64,000 nt of DNA from Fibrobacter succinogenes (GTDB lineage: Bacteria > Fibrobacterota > Fibrobacteria > Fibrobacterales > Fibrobacteraceae). Both the position numbers and the translations under genes were made by a program. The notes under the pieces were generated by a model. The model was given only the letters and a program-made list of their open reading frames with translations, had not been told where the DNA came from and ran no database searches. Location of the stretch: NCBI GenBank assembly GCA_902756345.1, contig CACVQR010000002.1, positions 124,001-188,000 of the forward strand, given 5' to 3'. Shown piece after piece: positions 1 through 12,959 of the stretch. Position 1 is the first letter of the stretch, and every line of letters starts with the position of its first letter.

Positions 1-2
1 GA

Positions 3-2618
3 ACATATGTTGATGCAATGAGCGGTATTCTGGGTGTTGTGTATGCGCAGTCCACTATTGAAAATAATATAAACGAGGGATCTCTAACGGGTGTCGCAGG
101 GTCGTATCTTGGTGGCATCGCTGGCGAAATCACTTCGTCTGTCAGATTAGTAGATAACCATAATAAGGGCGATATCAAGGTCGATAGTTACGCAGAGTAT
201 GTTTGTATAGGTGGTACAGTTGGTTTCTTGGCTGAAATCTATTCAAATGATGGTGTGGTAGAAAATAATTCCAATACTGGTAATATTGATGTTAGCTTGT
301 ATGCGTCCTTGTATGACAAATATGTAGGAGGTGTGTTCGGCAGATATATACATACGAAAGCATCTGACCTTGTGAATAAAGGTCATGTCTCTGCACTGGT
401 TTTAACTGCAAGTACAGTCAAAGTGGGCGGCGTCATCGGAAGTGCAGACTATACGGATTCCGTTTCGCTCGCGTCGATTGTGAATGAAGGCGCCGTTGAA
501 GTAAATATCGATACATCTGAGGTTGGCGCCTATGTGGGTGGCGTTCTAGGTTATTCCAATTCCAAGTATGTAGAAATTCGGGATGCCTTAAACAAGGGAA
601 GTGTTACTGTCGAAAGGAAAAGCTCTTCTTTAACAATTGTCGGCGGTGTTGCGGGTCTTTTGAGTCACAAGAATGCTCGTGTCGAAACCAGCTTTAATTA
701 CGGAGATGTAGATGTCCGTGGCGGCAACAATTTGAAAGTGGGTGGCATTGCGGGCTATTATGCCTCTTCGGATACCATTGCGGTGATGCAGAAATGCGGT
801 AACGAGGGTAATCTTCATGCTGTCAAGACTGCCAAAAAAACAAGTGAAATGGATGTGGGTGGCCTTATTGGAGATGGCTGGTCCTTGCATATAAGCGATT
901 CCTATAATTCGGGTAATGTCAGTGCTGGGTATAGGATGGATTCTTTGGTGACACCAAATAAGAATGCGACTTCAGATTTCATTGGCGGACTTGTTGGTGA
1001 TGCGTATGATGGCGTCCCGAAAGGAATGAATTCTTTCTTTGAAATTGAAAGATCGATAAATATTGGTGATGTGTATTACGAATCGAGTGCTGATGTTGTA
1101 TTCGCTGCCGGAATTGGCGGCATTGTGGGAAGCTCTCAACCTCAGGAGATGACTATAAAAAACGTGGCAAACTATGGCTCTGTTTCTTCGAATAAGTCGG
1201 AGACATTGCTTTGGATGGGCGGCGTTGTCGGTTATTCGCTTTATACCTTGACGATGAAAAATATCGTGAATGGAGGCGCCCTTTCTTTTGATGCCGATGT
1301 AAAGAATTCTTCTAGCGGAAGCCTTGTTGGATGGAACGCCAGCTCGACTCCTTATTCGGTAAGTTCTGCATTCCTCCATGGTTACGAGCATCTTGAAAAT
1401 CCGGAGCGCTACCATGCCGAAAAATGGGATAGTACCGTTGTCGATTTGCAGTGGGCTCGCCTTGATACCAATGAAGCGTATACAAGGCGCTTGACTGCAG
1501 AACTTACTGCAGATTCTTTACCCTTGGTGTTGAATGCCGAAAACTGGATTCAGGTGGAAGGTTATTATCCGCAGCTGAAGGCACTTGCAGAGTCTCCGGT
1601 AGAAGCGATTCGCAAGATTAGCGCACTTGGTGCAACGCCTGCCTATTTAAAAACCGGAAAAGAAGACTACGAACATGCCGATTTAGTCTGGAGTCCGTTT
1701 GCAGTTGCTACGAAGAATGCCCTTGGCGAAACGGCGGTTTGGACATCGAACGTGTCGCAGGTAGTGTTGAATGCCGATACCGTTTCTTTCAAGGCCCTGG
1801 ATCGTGACACGGTTACGGTGTTGACCGTTGCTGCAGATGGCTACAAAAAGTCAGTTTGGGTTTCTTTGATGTCCCTCTTCAAAAAGAACCTGGATTTCTC
1901 GAAGGTGAAATGGGACTATACGGCGCCCTTCACTTACGATGGAAAGGCTAAGGCTGTTTCTTTGAGTGGCCTTCCGGAACAGGTAAAGGCAACTTACTGC
2001 AATGACAGTGCAACGGTTCCTGGAACGTATGTTGCCCGCGTGACATTGCAATACGATACTGCCCTGTACAATGCGCCTGTCTTCATGGATAGCCTAAGGT
2101 GGGTCATCAATAAGGACACGCTGGATCTTTCGAAGATCGTGTGGAGTAAGACTGTAGAATTTGATTTTGATTCTACGGAACATTCCGTAAAGCTTGAAAA
2201 CGTTCCGGAACAGGTTGCGGTCGACTATGCCGATGCTTCGCAGACAAAGCCGGGGGAATACCATGCAATGGCCGTACTCCGTTACGATACCTCGCTGTAT
2301 GTGGGTAAGGATTACAAGGATTCCGTGCTCGTCTGGAAGATTCTTGCCGGCCCCACGAAGTTGGTTGCTGCAATTACCGCCCCGAACAGCGTGAGTCTGG
2401 TGCGCCACGGCACAGGAACTTGGACACTTGAATTTACGCAGAATGTTCCTGCAAAAGCCCGTGTCTCTGTAGTTGGTGTTGACGGCAAGAGAATCTCGGT
2501 AAAGATAGTGCGTGGCGCCCAAAGTATTGCCTTGCAGGGTATGCCCGCAAACGGCATCGCCATTGTCCGAGTCGCTTACCCGGGAATGTCGAAGACGTTC
2601 AAGATAAATCTTCGCTAA
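3..2618 (+). CDS. GLUG-repeat surface protein, C-terminal part (5' truncated by the window)
   Basis: The reading frame is open from base 3, so the start lies upstream. About 870 residues are visible. Residues 1 to about 450 are degenerate beta-strand repeats of 45-60 residues with a recurring G-G-I/V-A/V-G core and N-x-G-x-V turns, as in GLUG-type repeats of bacterial surface proteins. Two Ig/MBG-like repeats follow (about 630-780), each opening with D-x-S-K-[IV]-x-W. The last 80 residues end in basic beta strands (KTFKINLR) like type IX secretion C-terminal tails. The architecture matches the complete gene at 40171-43890. Likely role: secreted adhesion or matrix protein; the ligand is unknown. 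It converges on the GH16 gene with a 5-base gap and no clear terminator. Confidence 0.8.
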   Translation, partial: TYVDAMSGILGVVYAQSTIENNINEGSLTGVAGSYLGGIAGEITSSVRLVDNHNKGDIKVDSYAEYVCIGGTVGFLAEIYSNDGVVENNSNTGNIDVSLYASLYDKYVGGVFGRYIHTKASDLVNKGHVSALVLTASTVKVGGVIGSADYTDSVSLASIVNEGAVEVNIDTSEVGAYVGGVLGYSNSKYVEIRDALNKGSVTVERKSSSLTIVGGVAGLLSHKNARVETSFNYGDVDVRGGNNLKVGGIAGYYASSDTIAVMQKCGNEGNLHAVKTAKKTSEMDVGGLIGDGWSLHISDSYNSGNVSAGYRMDSLVTPNKNATSDFIGGLVGDAYDGVPKGMNSFFEIERSINIGDVYYESSADVVFAAGIGGIVGSSQPQEMTIKNVANYGSVSSNKSETLLWMGGVVGYSLYTLTMKNIVNGGALSFDADVKNSSSGSLVGWNASSTPYSVSSAFLHGYEHLENPERYHAEKWDSTVVDLQWARLDTNEAYTRRLTAELTADSLPLVLNAENWIQVEGYYPQLKALAESPVEAIRKISALGATPAYLKTGKEDYEHADLVWSPFAVATKNALGETAVWTSNVSQVVLNADTVSFKALDRDTVTVLTVAADGYKKSVWVSLMSLFKKNLDFSKVKWDYTAPFTYDGKAKAVSLSGLPEQVKATYCNDSATVPGTYVARVTLQYDTALYNAPVFMDSLRWVINKDTLDLSKIVWSKTVEFDFDSTEHSVKLENVPEQVAVDYADASQTKPGEYHAMAVLRYDTSLYVGKDYKDSVLVWKILAGPTKLVAAITAPNSVSLVRHGTGTWTLEFTQNVPAKARVSVVGVDGKRISVKIVRGAQSIALQGMPANGIAIVRVAYPGMSKTFKINLR

Positions 2619-2623
2619 GAGAT

Positions 2624-3673
2624 TTATTGCGTCACTCGGATGTAGTCGACGAGCATTTCGTTCGGGAATTGCGAGTCGTCTACTTCGAATCCGGGCCAGT
2701 TGCCTGCAACGGCGACATTCAAGATAAAGAAGAATGGCTTGTGGAATTCTTCGGTGTCGCCGGTGTTATTTTCGATTAAAATCTCGTGGTACATGAAGTC
2801 ATCCACAAACATGCGGATGTACTTTTCGTCCCATGTGAATTTGTAATTGTGGAATTGCGTGACATCGAGTTCAAATTTTTGGTCGCGGTAGCTGCCGGTG
2901 TTGTTGCCGTAGGTGGCGTACTCGCTGCCGTTAGCCCAATGGTTGGTGCCGTAGACGATGTTTTCGCTGTTCACTGTTTCGATGATGTCGATTTCGCCGC
3001 AGGCTGGCCAGCTTACGGCGTCGATGTTTTGGCCGAGTAGCCAGAAGGCGGGCCAAATGCCCTTGCCCACGGGGAGCGCGATTCTCGCTTCAACGGTGCC
3101 GTAGGTAAAGCTGAACTTTCCCTTGGTAATCATGCGGGCCGAGGTGTACTTGGAACCTTCGTAATCTTCCTTGTTGGCACGAATGTGCAAGATGCCGTCT
3201 TTAATGTAGGCGTTTTCTTTGCGGTCGGTGTAGTATTCCAATTCGTTGTTGCCCCAGCCGCTGGCACCGGTGCCGATTTCAAAAGTCCATTTTTCGGAGT
3301 CGATGTCGCCGTCAAATTCGTCGTGCCAGAGATACGGAGATTCGCCGGGGTTGCTTTCACTCGAAATGTTTCCGCTGGAAGTGATTCCGCTCGAGCTGCT
3401 GGCAATGTCATTTGCACTGCTCTCGGCATCGCGAGAACCGCTCATGTCGGTAGCGGAAGAATTTGCTGTGGATGGATTTTCAGCCTCGCTGGAGATTGCC
3501 GGGACATCTGCGGAAGATGAGGTCGGTTCAGCAACCGGGTATTCTCCGGAGGGGGTGGTCTGCTCGCTTATTTCGGCGTTTTCGGCATTGGAAGAGGAAT
3601 CCGAGGAGCAGGCTGCCGTGAAAAGGGCGACTCCTGCGCAGAGGGAAAAAAGGCTGAAAAAGGGGAGTTTCAT
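2624..3673 (-). CDS. GH16 family beta-glucanase lipoprotein
   Basis: 349 residues. The signal peptide ends in a lipobox (TAAC, Cys22). A Ser-rich linker follows (about 23-112), then a GH16 domain (about 115-349). The catalytic E-x-D-x-x-E motif is EIDIIE at 227-232, with E227 the expected nucleophile and E232 the acid/base. WHDEFDG at the domain start and GKGIWPAFWLLG before the active site are typical of the laminarinase/lichenase branch. Predicted reaction: endo-hydrolysis of beta-1,3 or mixed beta-1,3/1,4-glucan at the cell surface; exact specificity cannot be read here. The start is ATG at 3673 with no Shine-Dalgarno; a TATAAT box sits 12 bases upstream, fitting a leaderless mRNA. Confidence 0.93.
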   Translation of the reverse strand: MKLPFFSLFSLCAGVALFTAACSSDSSSNAENAEISEQTTPSGEYPVAEPTSSSADVPAISSEAENPSTANSSATDMSGSRDAESSANDIASSSSGITSSGNISSESNPGESPYLWHDEFDGDIDSEKWTFEIGTGASGWGNNELEYYTDRKENAYIKDGILHIRANKEDYEGSKYTSARMITKGKFSFTYGTVEARIALPVGKGIWPAFWLLGQNIDAVSWPACGEIDIIETVNSENIVYGTNHWANGSEYATYGNNTGSYRDQKFELDVTQFHNYKFTWDEKYIRMFVDDFMYHEILIENNTGDTEEFHKPFFFILNVAVAGNWPGFEVDDSQFPNEMLVDYIRVTQ

Positions 3674-3679
3674 GTCTTA

Positions 3680-3685
3680 ATTATA
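3680..3685 (-). promoter_or_regulatory. -10 box of the GH16 gene, leaderless geometry
   Basis: TATAAT on the minus strand. Its last base is seven bases before the A of the ATG at 3673, so the expected transcription start coincides with the start codon. There is no Shine-Dalgarno between box and ATG. Confidence 0.55.
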
Positions 3686-3778
3686 TAAAAAATCGCCATT
3701 TTACACCAAAACGTGAGTATTTCGTCATATTTGTGGAATAATTTTTTAAGAAATCGTTAAAAAGGCCGTATTCTAATA

Positions 3779-3786
3779 TATATTTA
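3779..3786 (+). promoter_or_regulatory. -10-like TATATTTA upstream of the HD-GYP operon
   Basis: TATATTTA lies 22 bases before the ATG at 3809, followed by a leader containing GAGG as Shine-Dalgarno. The same octamer precedes several other genes in this window, so it is probably the usual -10 element of this organism. It would drive the five-gene signalling operon. Confidence 0.5.
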
Positions 3787-3808
3787 CGAAGTGTAAAGAG
3801 GATTTAAC

Positions 3809-4852
3809 ATGTTGGTTTCGCAAAAAAAGACGGTCTTGATCGTAGACGATGACCGTATGAATTTAAAGTTCGCCGAGCACATGCTCAGTTCGACGTATGA
3901 CGTCGTGATGGCGAACTCTTACGAGGAAGCGTTGGACTACCTGTCAAAGGAGTTGCCGGCACTAGCCCTTTTGGATGTTCACATGCCGGGCAAGAACGGT
4001 TTCGAATTGCTGGCCGAGATTCGTAAGATCAAGCATTGCAACGAGTTACCGGTGGTGTTCTTGACCGCGGACAGCGACCGGGAGACCGAGGTCCGGGTGT
4101 TTCAGGAAGGTGGCCTCGACTATATCCAAAAGCCCCTGGTGCCCGAAGTGGTGCTTGAGCGAATCAAGCGAATTCTCTCGCTTCGCGAATTGCAGGTCAA
4201 CCTTGAAAGCGAAGTGGAACGCCGTACCGAAGAACTCGAAGAAAGCCGTCGCAAACTTCAAGTTCTTTCTTTGCAGGTGGTCAAGACGCTTGCTTCGGCG
4301 ATTGATGCCAAGGACCGCTACACGAACGGTCATTCGAGCCGCGTGGCTAAGTACAGCAAGGAAATTGCTCGCCGCGCGGGCAAGCCCGTGGAATTCCAGG
4401 ACGAAATCTATTTCATTGCCCTGCTGCACGATATCGGGAAAATTGGTATTCCGGATTATATCTTGAACAAGAATTCCAAGCTCACGGACGAAGAATACGA
4501 AACGATTAAACAGCACCCGAGTATCGGGGTTGAAATTCTGAAGAATATCACCGAGATGCCCAAAATCGAGATCGGTGCGCATTACCACCATGAACGTTTC
4601 GACGGCAAGGGTTACCCGGAAGGGCTTGCCGGTTATGGCATTCCTGAAATAGGCCGCATTATCGCCGTGGCCGACGCTTACGATGCCATGACGAGCCGCC
4701 GTAGTTACCGTTCGGGCTTGCCGCAAGAAACGGTACGCAGTGAAATTGTGCGCGGTCGCGGTCAGCAGTTCGATCCGGATTTCGCCGATATCATGCTCCA
4801 GATGATTGACGATGATGTGAATTACACCATGCGCGACGATAGACTTGTCTGA
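3809..4852 (+). CDS. response regulator with HD-GYP c-di-GMP phosphodiesterase domain
   Basis: 347 residues. The REC domain (about 8-122) has acidic residues D13-D15, phosphoacceptor D56 (LLDVHMPG) and K108. A short coiled coil (about 125-155) links it to an HD-GYP domain (about 155-340) with H175, H207-D208 and the GYP signature at 268-270 ([11 protein letters not shown]). The key residues of both domains are present, so it should hydrolyse c-di-GMP under phosphorylation control. First gene of an operon with two hybrid kinases and two binding proteins; it is the only free response regulator there and the likely output. Its stop is 16 bases before the preferred start of the first kinase. Confidence 0.95.
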   Translation: MLVSQKKTVLIVDDDRMNLKFAEHMLSSTYDVVMANSYEEALDYLSKELPALALLDVHMPGKNGFELLAEIRKIKHCNELPVVFLTADSDRETEVRVFQEGGLDYIQKPLVPEVVLERIKRILSLRELQVNLESEVERRTEELEESRRKLQVLSLQVVKTLASAIDAKDRYTNGHSSRVAKYSKEIARRAGKPVEFQDEIYFIALLHDIGKIGIPDYILNKNSKLTDEEYETIKQHPSIGVEILKNITEMPKIEIGAHYHHERFDGKGYPEGLAGYGIPEIGRIIAVADAYDAMTSRRSYRSGLPQETVRSEIVRGRGQQFDPDFADIMLQMIDDDVNYTMRDDRLV

Positions 4853-4868
4853 TGAGCGGGGTGGACCG

Positions 4869-7094
<2,226 letters not shown>

Positions 7095-7095
7095 C

Positions 7096-8196
7096 ATGAA
7101 ACTGGTTTATATTGTTCCCTCGCTAATCCTTGCTGTGATTATAGCAGGATTGCTCACGTTCAATGTTAAAAAGAAAAATACCGACATTACTCGCGAAAAG
7201 ACAAAGGTTGCGATGATTATGAACGGCTCTATCGAAGACCATAGCTGGGGACAGTCGCATTATGAGGGAATGCGAAAGACCGCTAAGGAGTTGAATCTGG
7301 ACGTCATGTTCCGCGAAAGGATTCCGGCAGATAGAACTTCTGAAGAAGTGATGGAAGGCCTCATTGCCGCAGGTGCAAAAATCATTGTGGCCAATTCGTT
7401 TCAGCTTGGGCCTTATGTCCAGAATGTGGCTGTCAAGCACCCAGACGTAAAATTCTTCCATGCATCTGGCTTGGGCTATTCCAAGAACATGTCGACGTAT
7501 TTTGGCCGGATTTACCAAATGCGCTATCTTTCGGGCATTGTCGCCGGCATGCAGACGAAATCCGGCAACATCGGTTATGTGGCGGCCTTCGATATTCCCG
7601 AGGTGATTCGAGGAATAAACGCTTTTACCTTGGGCGTGAAAAAGGTAAACCCGAATGCGAATGTGATTGTTCGCTGGACAAAATCCTGGAACGAAGACAA
7701 AGCGTGCGCGAGGGCGACGCGCGCCCTTTGGGCTCACCATGATTCGATTGACGTGCTCACTTTGCATACGGATAGCCAGGAACCCTTGCGCATTGCGGAT
7801 TCTCTTGGACTTTGGCTTGTGGGTTACAACTTGGACAATGCAGAAATGTATCCGGAACATTTCTTGACGGCACCTATTTGGCGCTGGGAAAATTTCTATA
7901 CGCCGCACATCCTCAACGTACTCAAGAAAAAATTTGTGGGTAGGAATTATTGGAGTGGTGCTAATTCGGGAGTTGTTGATCTGGCTCCGCTAACAAACCA
8001 TGTGGCGCCGGAAACGATTGATCTTGTAAACAGTGAACGCAAAAAAATTCAGAACGGTTCTTTTGATGTTTTTTACGGACCCATCGAAGATGATACCGGA
8101 ACAATTCGCATTAATGAAGGGGAAAGCATGTCTGACAGCGATATGCTGAATAATTTCAACTGGTTCGTAAAGGGGGTAATCATCGATGAAGAGTAG
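7096..8196 (+). CDS. BMP/PnrA-like periplasmic substrate-binding protein, membrane-anchored
   Basis: 366 residues from ATG 7096, one base after the kinase stop; an upstream TTG at 7075 is less likely. An uncleaved hydrophobic anchor spans about 3-24 and has no lipobox Cys, unlike the lipoprotein form usual for this family. The rest is a basic membrane protein (PnrA-like) two-lobed binding domain, with family segments such as RIYQMRYLSGIVAG, NIGYVAA and GINAFTLGVKKVNP. Known relatives bind nucleosides or related ligands for ABC uptake, but no permease or ATPase gene is adjacent. The kinase context suggests a ligand-sensing role; the ligand is inferred only from the family. Confidence 0.85.
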   Translation: MKLVYIVPSLILAVIIAGLLTFNVKKKNTDITREKTKVAMIMNGSIEDHSWGQSHYEGMRKTAKELNLDVMFRERIPADRTSEEVMEGLIAAGAKIIVANSFQLGPYVQNVAVKHPDVKFFHASGLGYSKNMSTYFGRIYQMRYLSGIVAGMQTKSGNIGYVAAFDIPEVIRGINAFTLGVKKVNPNANVIVRWTKSWNEDKACARATRALWAHHDSIDVLTLHTDSQEPLRIADSLGLWLVGYNLDNAEMYPEHFLTAPIWRWENFYTPHILNVLKKKFVGRNYWSGANSGVVDLAPLTNHVAPETIDLVNSERKKIQNGSFDVFYGPIEDDTGTIRINEGESMSDSDMLNNFNWFVKGVIIDEE

Positions 8197-9292
8197 AGTG
8201 ACCATTGGAACGTTGACGGCGGTAGTCATCTTTTTTGTGTTGTTATATGTGGTTTTTGCAAAAGTCGACAATGTGGAATCGGTCAAGAAGACCGAATCGC
8301 AAAAACTCCGTGTCGGATTTGTCCTTTTAAGCGATACGGCTGACAATGGCTGGAATGAAACCATTTATAAGGGAATCAGGAATGCTTGCGATTCCCTTGG
8401 CGTGCAAAGGAACTTGGTGATTGATATTCCCGAGGAACGTATTCCCCTTGCGAATGCGGTGACCGGAATGATTGCCGATAGCTTGAAAGTCATTGTGCTT
8501 ACGAGCTACAATTATCCGATTTTAATCAAGGATATTATTGAATCGCACCCGGAAGTGACATTCTATGGAATCAACTGGGAATACGATGCTCCCAACTATA
8601 AAGCCTATTTTGCCCGTATTTACCAGGCTCGATATCTTGCAGGAATTGTTGCGGGGGCCATGACCAAGACGAACCACGTGGGCTTTGTCGCTGCGATGAA
8701 GAATATCCAGGTTTATAGGGGCTTGAATGCGTTCATCTTGGGCGTGCAAAGTGTTAATCCGCGTGCTAAGGTGTTTGTGCGTTGGACGAATTCCTGGAAC
8801 GAAGGCAATATGGAAACCGAAAACGCAAACAAGTTGATTGATAGTTCGGGTATCGATGTTATCGCGTTCCATCAAGACAGGGCCTTTATTATTGAAGTGG
8901 CCGAAAAGCGTGGGCTATATTGCATTGGAAACCATGTGGAAAATAACCGGTTCTCACCTAGAATGCTTACCTCCATCGCTATCAACTGGGGCATTATTTA
9001 CAAGGACTTTATTCAGGACTATATCCAGAAAAAGGATAACGAAAATATGGATTACTGGGTCGGACTAGAAAAAGATGCCGTAGGGCTTGCATTCTATTCT
9101 AGCGAAGTTCCTGATAGCGTGAAGATTCTGGTAAATGCGGCTGCCGAAAAAATCAAGGCAGGCTACAATGTTTTCTCGGGAAGGATTGAGGATGTCGAAG
9201 GAAAGATCCGTTCCGAAGAGGGCGAAACGATTAGTGACGAAGTTCTGCACAATGAAATGAATTGGCTTATAAAGGGTGCGATAGAACCATGA
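8186..9292 (+). CDS. second BMP/PnrA-like binding protein, membrane-anchored
   Basis: 368 residues, start ATG 8186 overlapping the previous gene by 11 bases. An N-terminal anchor (about 7-26) again lacks a lipobox Cys. It is collinear with the preceding protein, sharing RIYQ-x-RYL-x-GIVAG, VNP-x-A-x-V, VRWT-x-SWNE and the C-terminal NW-[FL]-[VI]-KG end, so the pair arose by tandem duplication. Residues between the conserved blocks differ, so ligand preference may differ. Its stop overlaps the next kinase start (ATGA), implying translational coupling. No transporter genes are present, so sensing rather than uptake is inferred. Confidence 0.85.
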   Translation: MKSRVTIGTLTAVVIFFVLLYVVFAKVDNVESVKKTESQKLRVGFVLLSDTADNGWNETIYKGIRNACDSLGVQRNLVIDIPEERIPLANAVTGMIADSLKVIVLTSYNYPILIKDIIESHPEVTFYGINWEYDAPNYKAYFARIYQARYLAGIVAGAMTKTNHVGFVAAMKNIQVYRGLNAFILGVQSVNPRAKVFVRWTNSWNEGNMETENANKLIDSSGIDVIAFHQDRAFIIEVAEKRGLYCIGNHVENNRFSPRMLTSIAINWGIIYKDFIQDYIQKKDNENMDYWVGLEKDAVGLAFYSSEVPDSVKILVNAAAEKIKAGYNVFSGRIEDVEGKIRSEEGETISDEVLHNEMNWLIKGAIEP

Positions 9293-11820
9293 TAAAAAAG
9301 ATTGGGGTGCGTCCCTTAGTTGGTATTCTATTTTTTGTTTTGATACTCCTTTTGGTAGGAGTTTTGCTGCGTGTCAAGTTTTCGAACCTGTTTGATAACT
9401 ATGTCGAAAAGCAAGTGGCTTACCAAGCCGAAAGCTATGCCGCCGCGGCAGGTGAAAGGCTTGATCTTGAATTGAAATCTCTGGCAGGAATTTCTTCGGG
9501 GATTTCTGCGAATATGAGTCATTTTGAGCCGATGCTTGCAACGCTTGAAGACCCGAATGGCAATTATTACTATGGCGTGATAGCCTTGAACGGTAAAATT
9601 GTCTATAGTGGCGATACGACTCATATCGATGCTTCGCATTTTAAGGGTATTTCGGAATCGTTCCATGGAGTAAAATCCATAAGCTATTCCAAGGGAATTG
9701 GCCTTACGTTTTCGGCTCCTGTGTACAGTGGGAAAAACATCAAGTATGTGCTGTTCCGCATGTACAAAGAAGATGCGGTTGTTAGAATTTTTGGCGTACA
9801 AAGCTATGGTGGCCGAGGCTACGCAACTTTAAGAGATGCGAGAGATTCTATTATCATCAAGTCTTCGAATGATTCGCTTGGAACAGATTTACTGTGGGGA
9901 GAAGAAGGGTTCTTGGCGGTTCGCGATAAGCTGAGAGCTGGCTTGAATGTCTCCATTTCTGCAGCGACGCATTTGGATGTTCGTGGTGTGGAATACTATT
10001 ACTTTATCGCTGAACTCAAGTTGCCGGGAGTTGCCTTGACGGGCGTAGTGCCCGAAAGAGAGGTGGCAGCTGAAAAAGATGATATTTCATTCTTGATTAT
10101 CTGGGTCTTTGGCCTTTTGATATTCATGTTTACAATTGCCATGCTCTATGTGGTGCTTTCTGAAAAGAAAGCCCGCGAAAACAAGGAGCTGCTTCGCGAA
10201 AAAGAAAATGCCGAAAGCGCAAGCAAGGCGAAGAGTGCTTTTCTTGCCAACATGAGTCATGAAATCCGCACGCCGATTAACGGAATTCTAGGTATGGATT
10301 CCATGCTCTTGAAGGAATGCAAAGATGAAACCCTGCGGGATTATGCCTTGAATATTCAGAGTGCAGGCCAGACGTTGCTTTCTCTGATTAACGACATTTT
10401 GGATATCTCCAAAATCGAATCAGGAAAAATGGAAATTTTGCCTGTTACGTATAGCGTATTTACGGTCTTGAATGACTGCTACAACATGGTGGCCGTTCGT
10501 GCCAAGGATAAGAACCTGGAACTGGTAATGGATATTTCACCCGAAATCCCGACGGCGTTGTTCGGTGACGAAGTTCGTATTAGACAGGTGGTGAACAACT
10601 TGCTTTCGAATGCGGTCAAGTATACGAACGAAGGTTCAATTACCTTATCGGTGCGCTCCGAAAAACTAAGCGTCGACCCGATTCAGGGGGGTAATTCGAA
10701 ACAGGTAAAGCTCTTTATTCAAGTGAAGGACACGGGTATCGGTATCCGCGAAAAAGATCGCGAAAAATTATTTGCCGACTTTGTGCGACTCGATGAAAAA
10801 CGCAACCGTAACATTGAAGGGACAGGCCTCGGACTGAATTTGACTAAGCAACTGTTGGATATGATGGGTGGTACCATCGAGGTTGAAAGTACGTACGGCG
10901 AGGGGTCTGTCTTTACAGTATGCCTGTTGCAGCAAGTCAGCGATGAAAAACCTCTGGGTGATTTTGAAAAGCTCTATAAGCAACACGTGAATGTGGTGGA
11001 TGCCGCGCACGAAAGGTTTGAAGCGCCCGAGGCGAAAATCCTGGTGGTTGACGATGTGCAAATGAACCTGAAGGTGTTCGCAGGCCTGTTAAAAGACACC
11101 AAGATCCAAATCGATACGGCAATGAATGGCGCCGAGGCTTTGGAACTCATTCAAGGCAAACATTACGATGTCATCTTCCTGGATCACATGATGCCGGTCA
11201 TGGATGGCGTGGAAGCGTTCCGCCGCATGAAACTGTTGGAGAAAAATCCAAACGCCATTACTCCGGTGGTGATGCTTACTGCTAATGCCGTTTCGGATGC
11301 ACGAAATGGTTATATGGATGAAGGTTTCTCGGATTACATGGCAAAACCGATTCGCGAAGAAGTCTTGCTGTCGACACTAAAAAAATTCTTGTCGAAAGAC
11401 CTGGTCAAGGTTGTGCACGAAAGAGAAGAGAAAACTTGTAACCCTGCAGAAACCGTTTCAGCAATGCCACAGGTAGCGTTGACCGATATGTTGGATATGG
11501 CTACAGGTCTTGCCTATTGTATGAATGACAAGAAGTTCTATAAAGAAATGCTTGACGAATATGTAAAAAGTGAAAAGACTGCAGAACTAAAGGAATACTT
11601 TGAAAATGGCGACTTGGAGTATTACCGCATTACGGTTCACGCCGTAAAAAGTACCTCTCTTACAATCGGTGCGATTAAAGTTTATGAAGATGCCAAGGCG
11701 CTGGAAATGGCCTGCAAAGAAGGCAACCTGGATTTCGTAAAACAGAATCATGAAGCGTTCATGGAAGAATATAAGTCGCTTGTTCGTGGATTTCAGTCGG
11801 GCAGCCTCAATTTGGATTAA
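9289..11820 (+). CDS. hybrid sensor histidine kinase with large extracytoplasmic sensor domain
   Basis: 843 residues from ATG 9289, overlapping the previous stop by four bases (ATGA). TM1 at about 10-28, an extracytoplasmic domain of about 240 residues with Cache-like features ([16 protein letters not shown]), TM2 at about 267-290, a coiled coil, HisKA with phospho-His near 324 ([15 protein letters not shown]), HATPase (NNLLSNA, DTGIG, GTGLGL), REC ([10 protein letters not shown]) and HPt ([13 protein letters not shown]). It is closely similar to the kinase at 4869 from HisKA onward but has a different sensor. It probably detects a ligand directly or through the BMP proteins and feeds the HD-GYP regulator. 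Last gene of the operon. Confidence 0.93.
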   Translation: MIKKIGVRPLVGILFFVLILLLVGVLLRVKFSNLFDNYVEKQVAYQAESYAAAAGERLDLELKSLAGISSGISANMSHFEPMLATLEDPNGNYYYGVIALNGKIVYSGDTTHIDASHFKGISESFHGVKSISYSKGIGLTFSAPVYSGKNIKYVLFRMYKEDAVVRIFGVQSYGGRGYATLRDARDSIIIKSSNDSLGTDLLWGEEGFLAVRDKLRAGLNVSISAATHLDVRGVEYYYFIAELKLPGVALTGVVPEREVAAEKDDISFLIIWVFGLLIFMFTIAMLYVVLSEKKARENKELLREKENAESASKAKSAFLANMSHEIRTPINGILGMDSMLLKECKDETLRDYALNIQSAGQTLLSLINDILDISKIESGKMEILPVTYSVFTVLNDCYNMVAVRAKDKNLELVMDISPEIPTALFGDEVRIRQVVNNLLSNAVKYTNEGSITLSVRSEKLSVDPIQGGNSKQVKLFIQVKDTGIGIREKDREKLFADFVRLDEKRNRNIEGTGLGLNLTKQLLDMMGGTIEVESTYGEGSVFTVCLLQQVSDEKPLGDFEKLYKQHVNVVDAAHERFEAPEAKILVVDDVQMNLKVFAGLLKDTKIQIDTAMNGAEALELIQGKHYDVIFLDHMMPVMDGVEAFRRMKLLEKNPNAITPVVMLTANAVSDARNGYMDEGFSDYMAKPIREEVLLSTLKKFLSKDLVKVVHEREEKTCNPAETVSAMPQVALTDMLDMATGLAYCMNDKKFYKEMLDEYVKSEKTAELKEYFENGDLEYYRITVHAVKSTSLTIGAIKVYEDAKALEMACKEGNLDFVKQNHEAFMEEYKSLVRGFQSGSLNLD

Positions 11821-11891
11821 CGAATACGGTTTGCGAACTTGCAAAGACGACTTTGTTGAATTAAATTTCGTCTTACAACAGGAAGGTGTAT

Positions 11892-12893
11892 ATGAGAACT
11901 ATTCTTAAATTTGGCTTAATTGCCACTTGTGTTCTGACTGCAAATGCATTTGCTCAGGATTTCTGTAATACGACAACCCATAGCGGTGAATCCGTGGAAG
12001 TGTCTTCGAACAAGGTCGGTACTATCGGCGACGTTGGTTACGAACTCTGGAATGAAGGCGGCAATGGTGGTTCTGCGACGTTCTACGACGACGGTTCCTT
12101 CAACTGCAAGATGACAGGTGCCAAGGACTACCTGTGCCGTACGGGTCTTGCATTCAATAGCGACAAGACTCACGAAGAAATCGGTCACATGAAGGCGGAC
12201 TTCAAGCTGGTCAAGAGCGGGCTCTCTGGAATCGATTATTCCTATATCGGCATTTACGGCTGGACCCGTGAACCTCTGGTGGAATGGTACATTGTGGATA
12301 ACACCGGTAGCCAGTACATGCCGGGCGACTGGGTTGCCCAGGGAGCTTCTGCAAAGAATCATGGCGTGTTTGAAATCGATGGTGCTCAGTATACGGTTTA
12401 TGAAGGTGACCGCACCTCTTATTCCATCGATGGCGACAATAAATACTTTAAGCAGTATTTCAGCGTCCGTAAGTCAAAGCGCGATTGCGGTACTATTGAC
12501 ATTACCGCTCACTTCAAGAAGTGGGAAGAACTTGGCATGAAAATGGGCAAGATGCACGAAGCCAAGATTCTCGGCGAAGCCGGAAGCAATAGCGGAGCAA
12601 ATGCCAAGGGTGAATATGACTTCCCCTATGCCAAGGTTTATATCGAAGGTGCGGAACAGTCCAGCTCTTCTGCTGAACCTGAATCCAGCAGCTCGACGGA
12701 GGCTATCAAGGGTATTCGTTCTATGACTGTCGGTAACAACACGTCGCTCGTGTTTGACGCTCAGGGCAAGTACCTCGGCTCCTTTGAAACGGCTGACGCA
12801 GAAACCTTGAATGCGGCAATCAAGGCCAAGTACAATTCCGGCGTTTACATGGTGAAACAGGGCCGCGCTTTCCGTAGTATTTCGGTGAAGTAA
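11892..12893 (+). CDS. GH11 endo-1,4-beta-xylanase with C-terminal sorting-like tail
   Basis: 333 residues from ATG 11892, with GGAAGG five bases upstream; an in-frame GTG at 11886 lies within that site. The signal peptide is cleaved near Ala-Phe-Ala/Gln (about residue 21). The GH11 domain (about 24-255) has YLCRTGLAF, the nucleophile in PLVEWYIVDN (E131) and the acid/base in ILGEAGSNSG (E229). A short Ser-rich linker leads to about 60 residues ending GVYMVKQGRAFRSISVK, resembling type IX secretion type A tails. Predicted role: extracellular xylan cleavage. Monocistronic, closed by a strong terminator. Confidence 0.93.
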   Translation: MRTILKFGLIATCVLTANAFAQDFCNTTTHSGESVEVSSNKVGTIGDVGYELWNEGGNGGSATFYDDGSFNCKMTGAKDYLCRTGLAFNSDKTHEEIGHMKADFKLVKSGLSGIDYSYIGIYGWTREPLVEWYIVDNTGSQYMPGDWVAQGASAKNHGVFEIDGAQYTVYEGDRTSYSIDGDNKYFKQYFSVRKSKRDCGTIDITAHFKKWEELGMKMGKMHEAKILGEAGSNSGANAKGEYDFPYAKVYIEGAEQSSSSAEPESSSSTEAIKGIRSMTVGNNTSLVFDAQGKYLGSFETADAETLNAAIKAKYNSGVYMVKQGRAFRSISVK

Positions 12894-12911
12894 TCCTTTA
12901 CTGCGAATTTG

Positions 12912-12942
12912 AAAAAGCCTCTCCCTCGGGAGAGGCTTTTTT
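12912..12942 (+). terminator. rho-independent terminator after the xylanase gene
   Basis: Stem GCCTCTCC / GGAGAGGC with a four-base loop followed by six T. The A run on the 5' side means it could also serve the minus-strand ybaK gene whose stop is at 12960. Confidence 0.9.
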
Positions 12943-12959
12943 ATGCTTGAAATGCTCGC

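Noticed and set aside
4845-4868. TTG start for the first hybrid kinase
   Set aside because: The ATG at 4869 has a good GGGGTGG ribosome site, whereas the TTG lies inside the previous gene. Similar longer starts at 7075, 9262, 26274, 39598, 45901, 53465, 56899 and 58401 were rejected for the same kind of reason.
7096-9292. Ordinary ABC nucleoside importer
   Set aside because: Only the binding proteins are present; no permease or ATPase gene lies between or around them, and kinases flank them instead.
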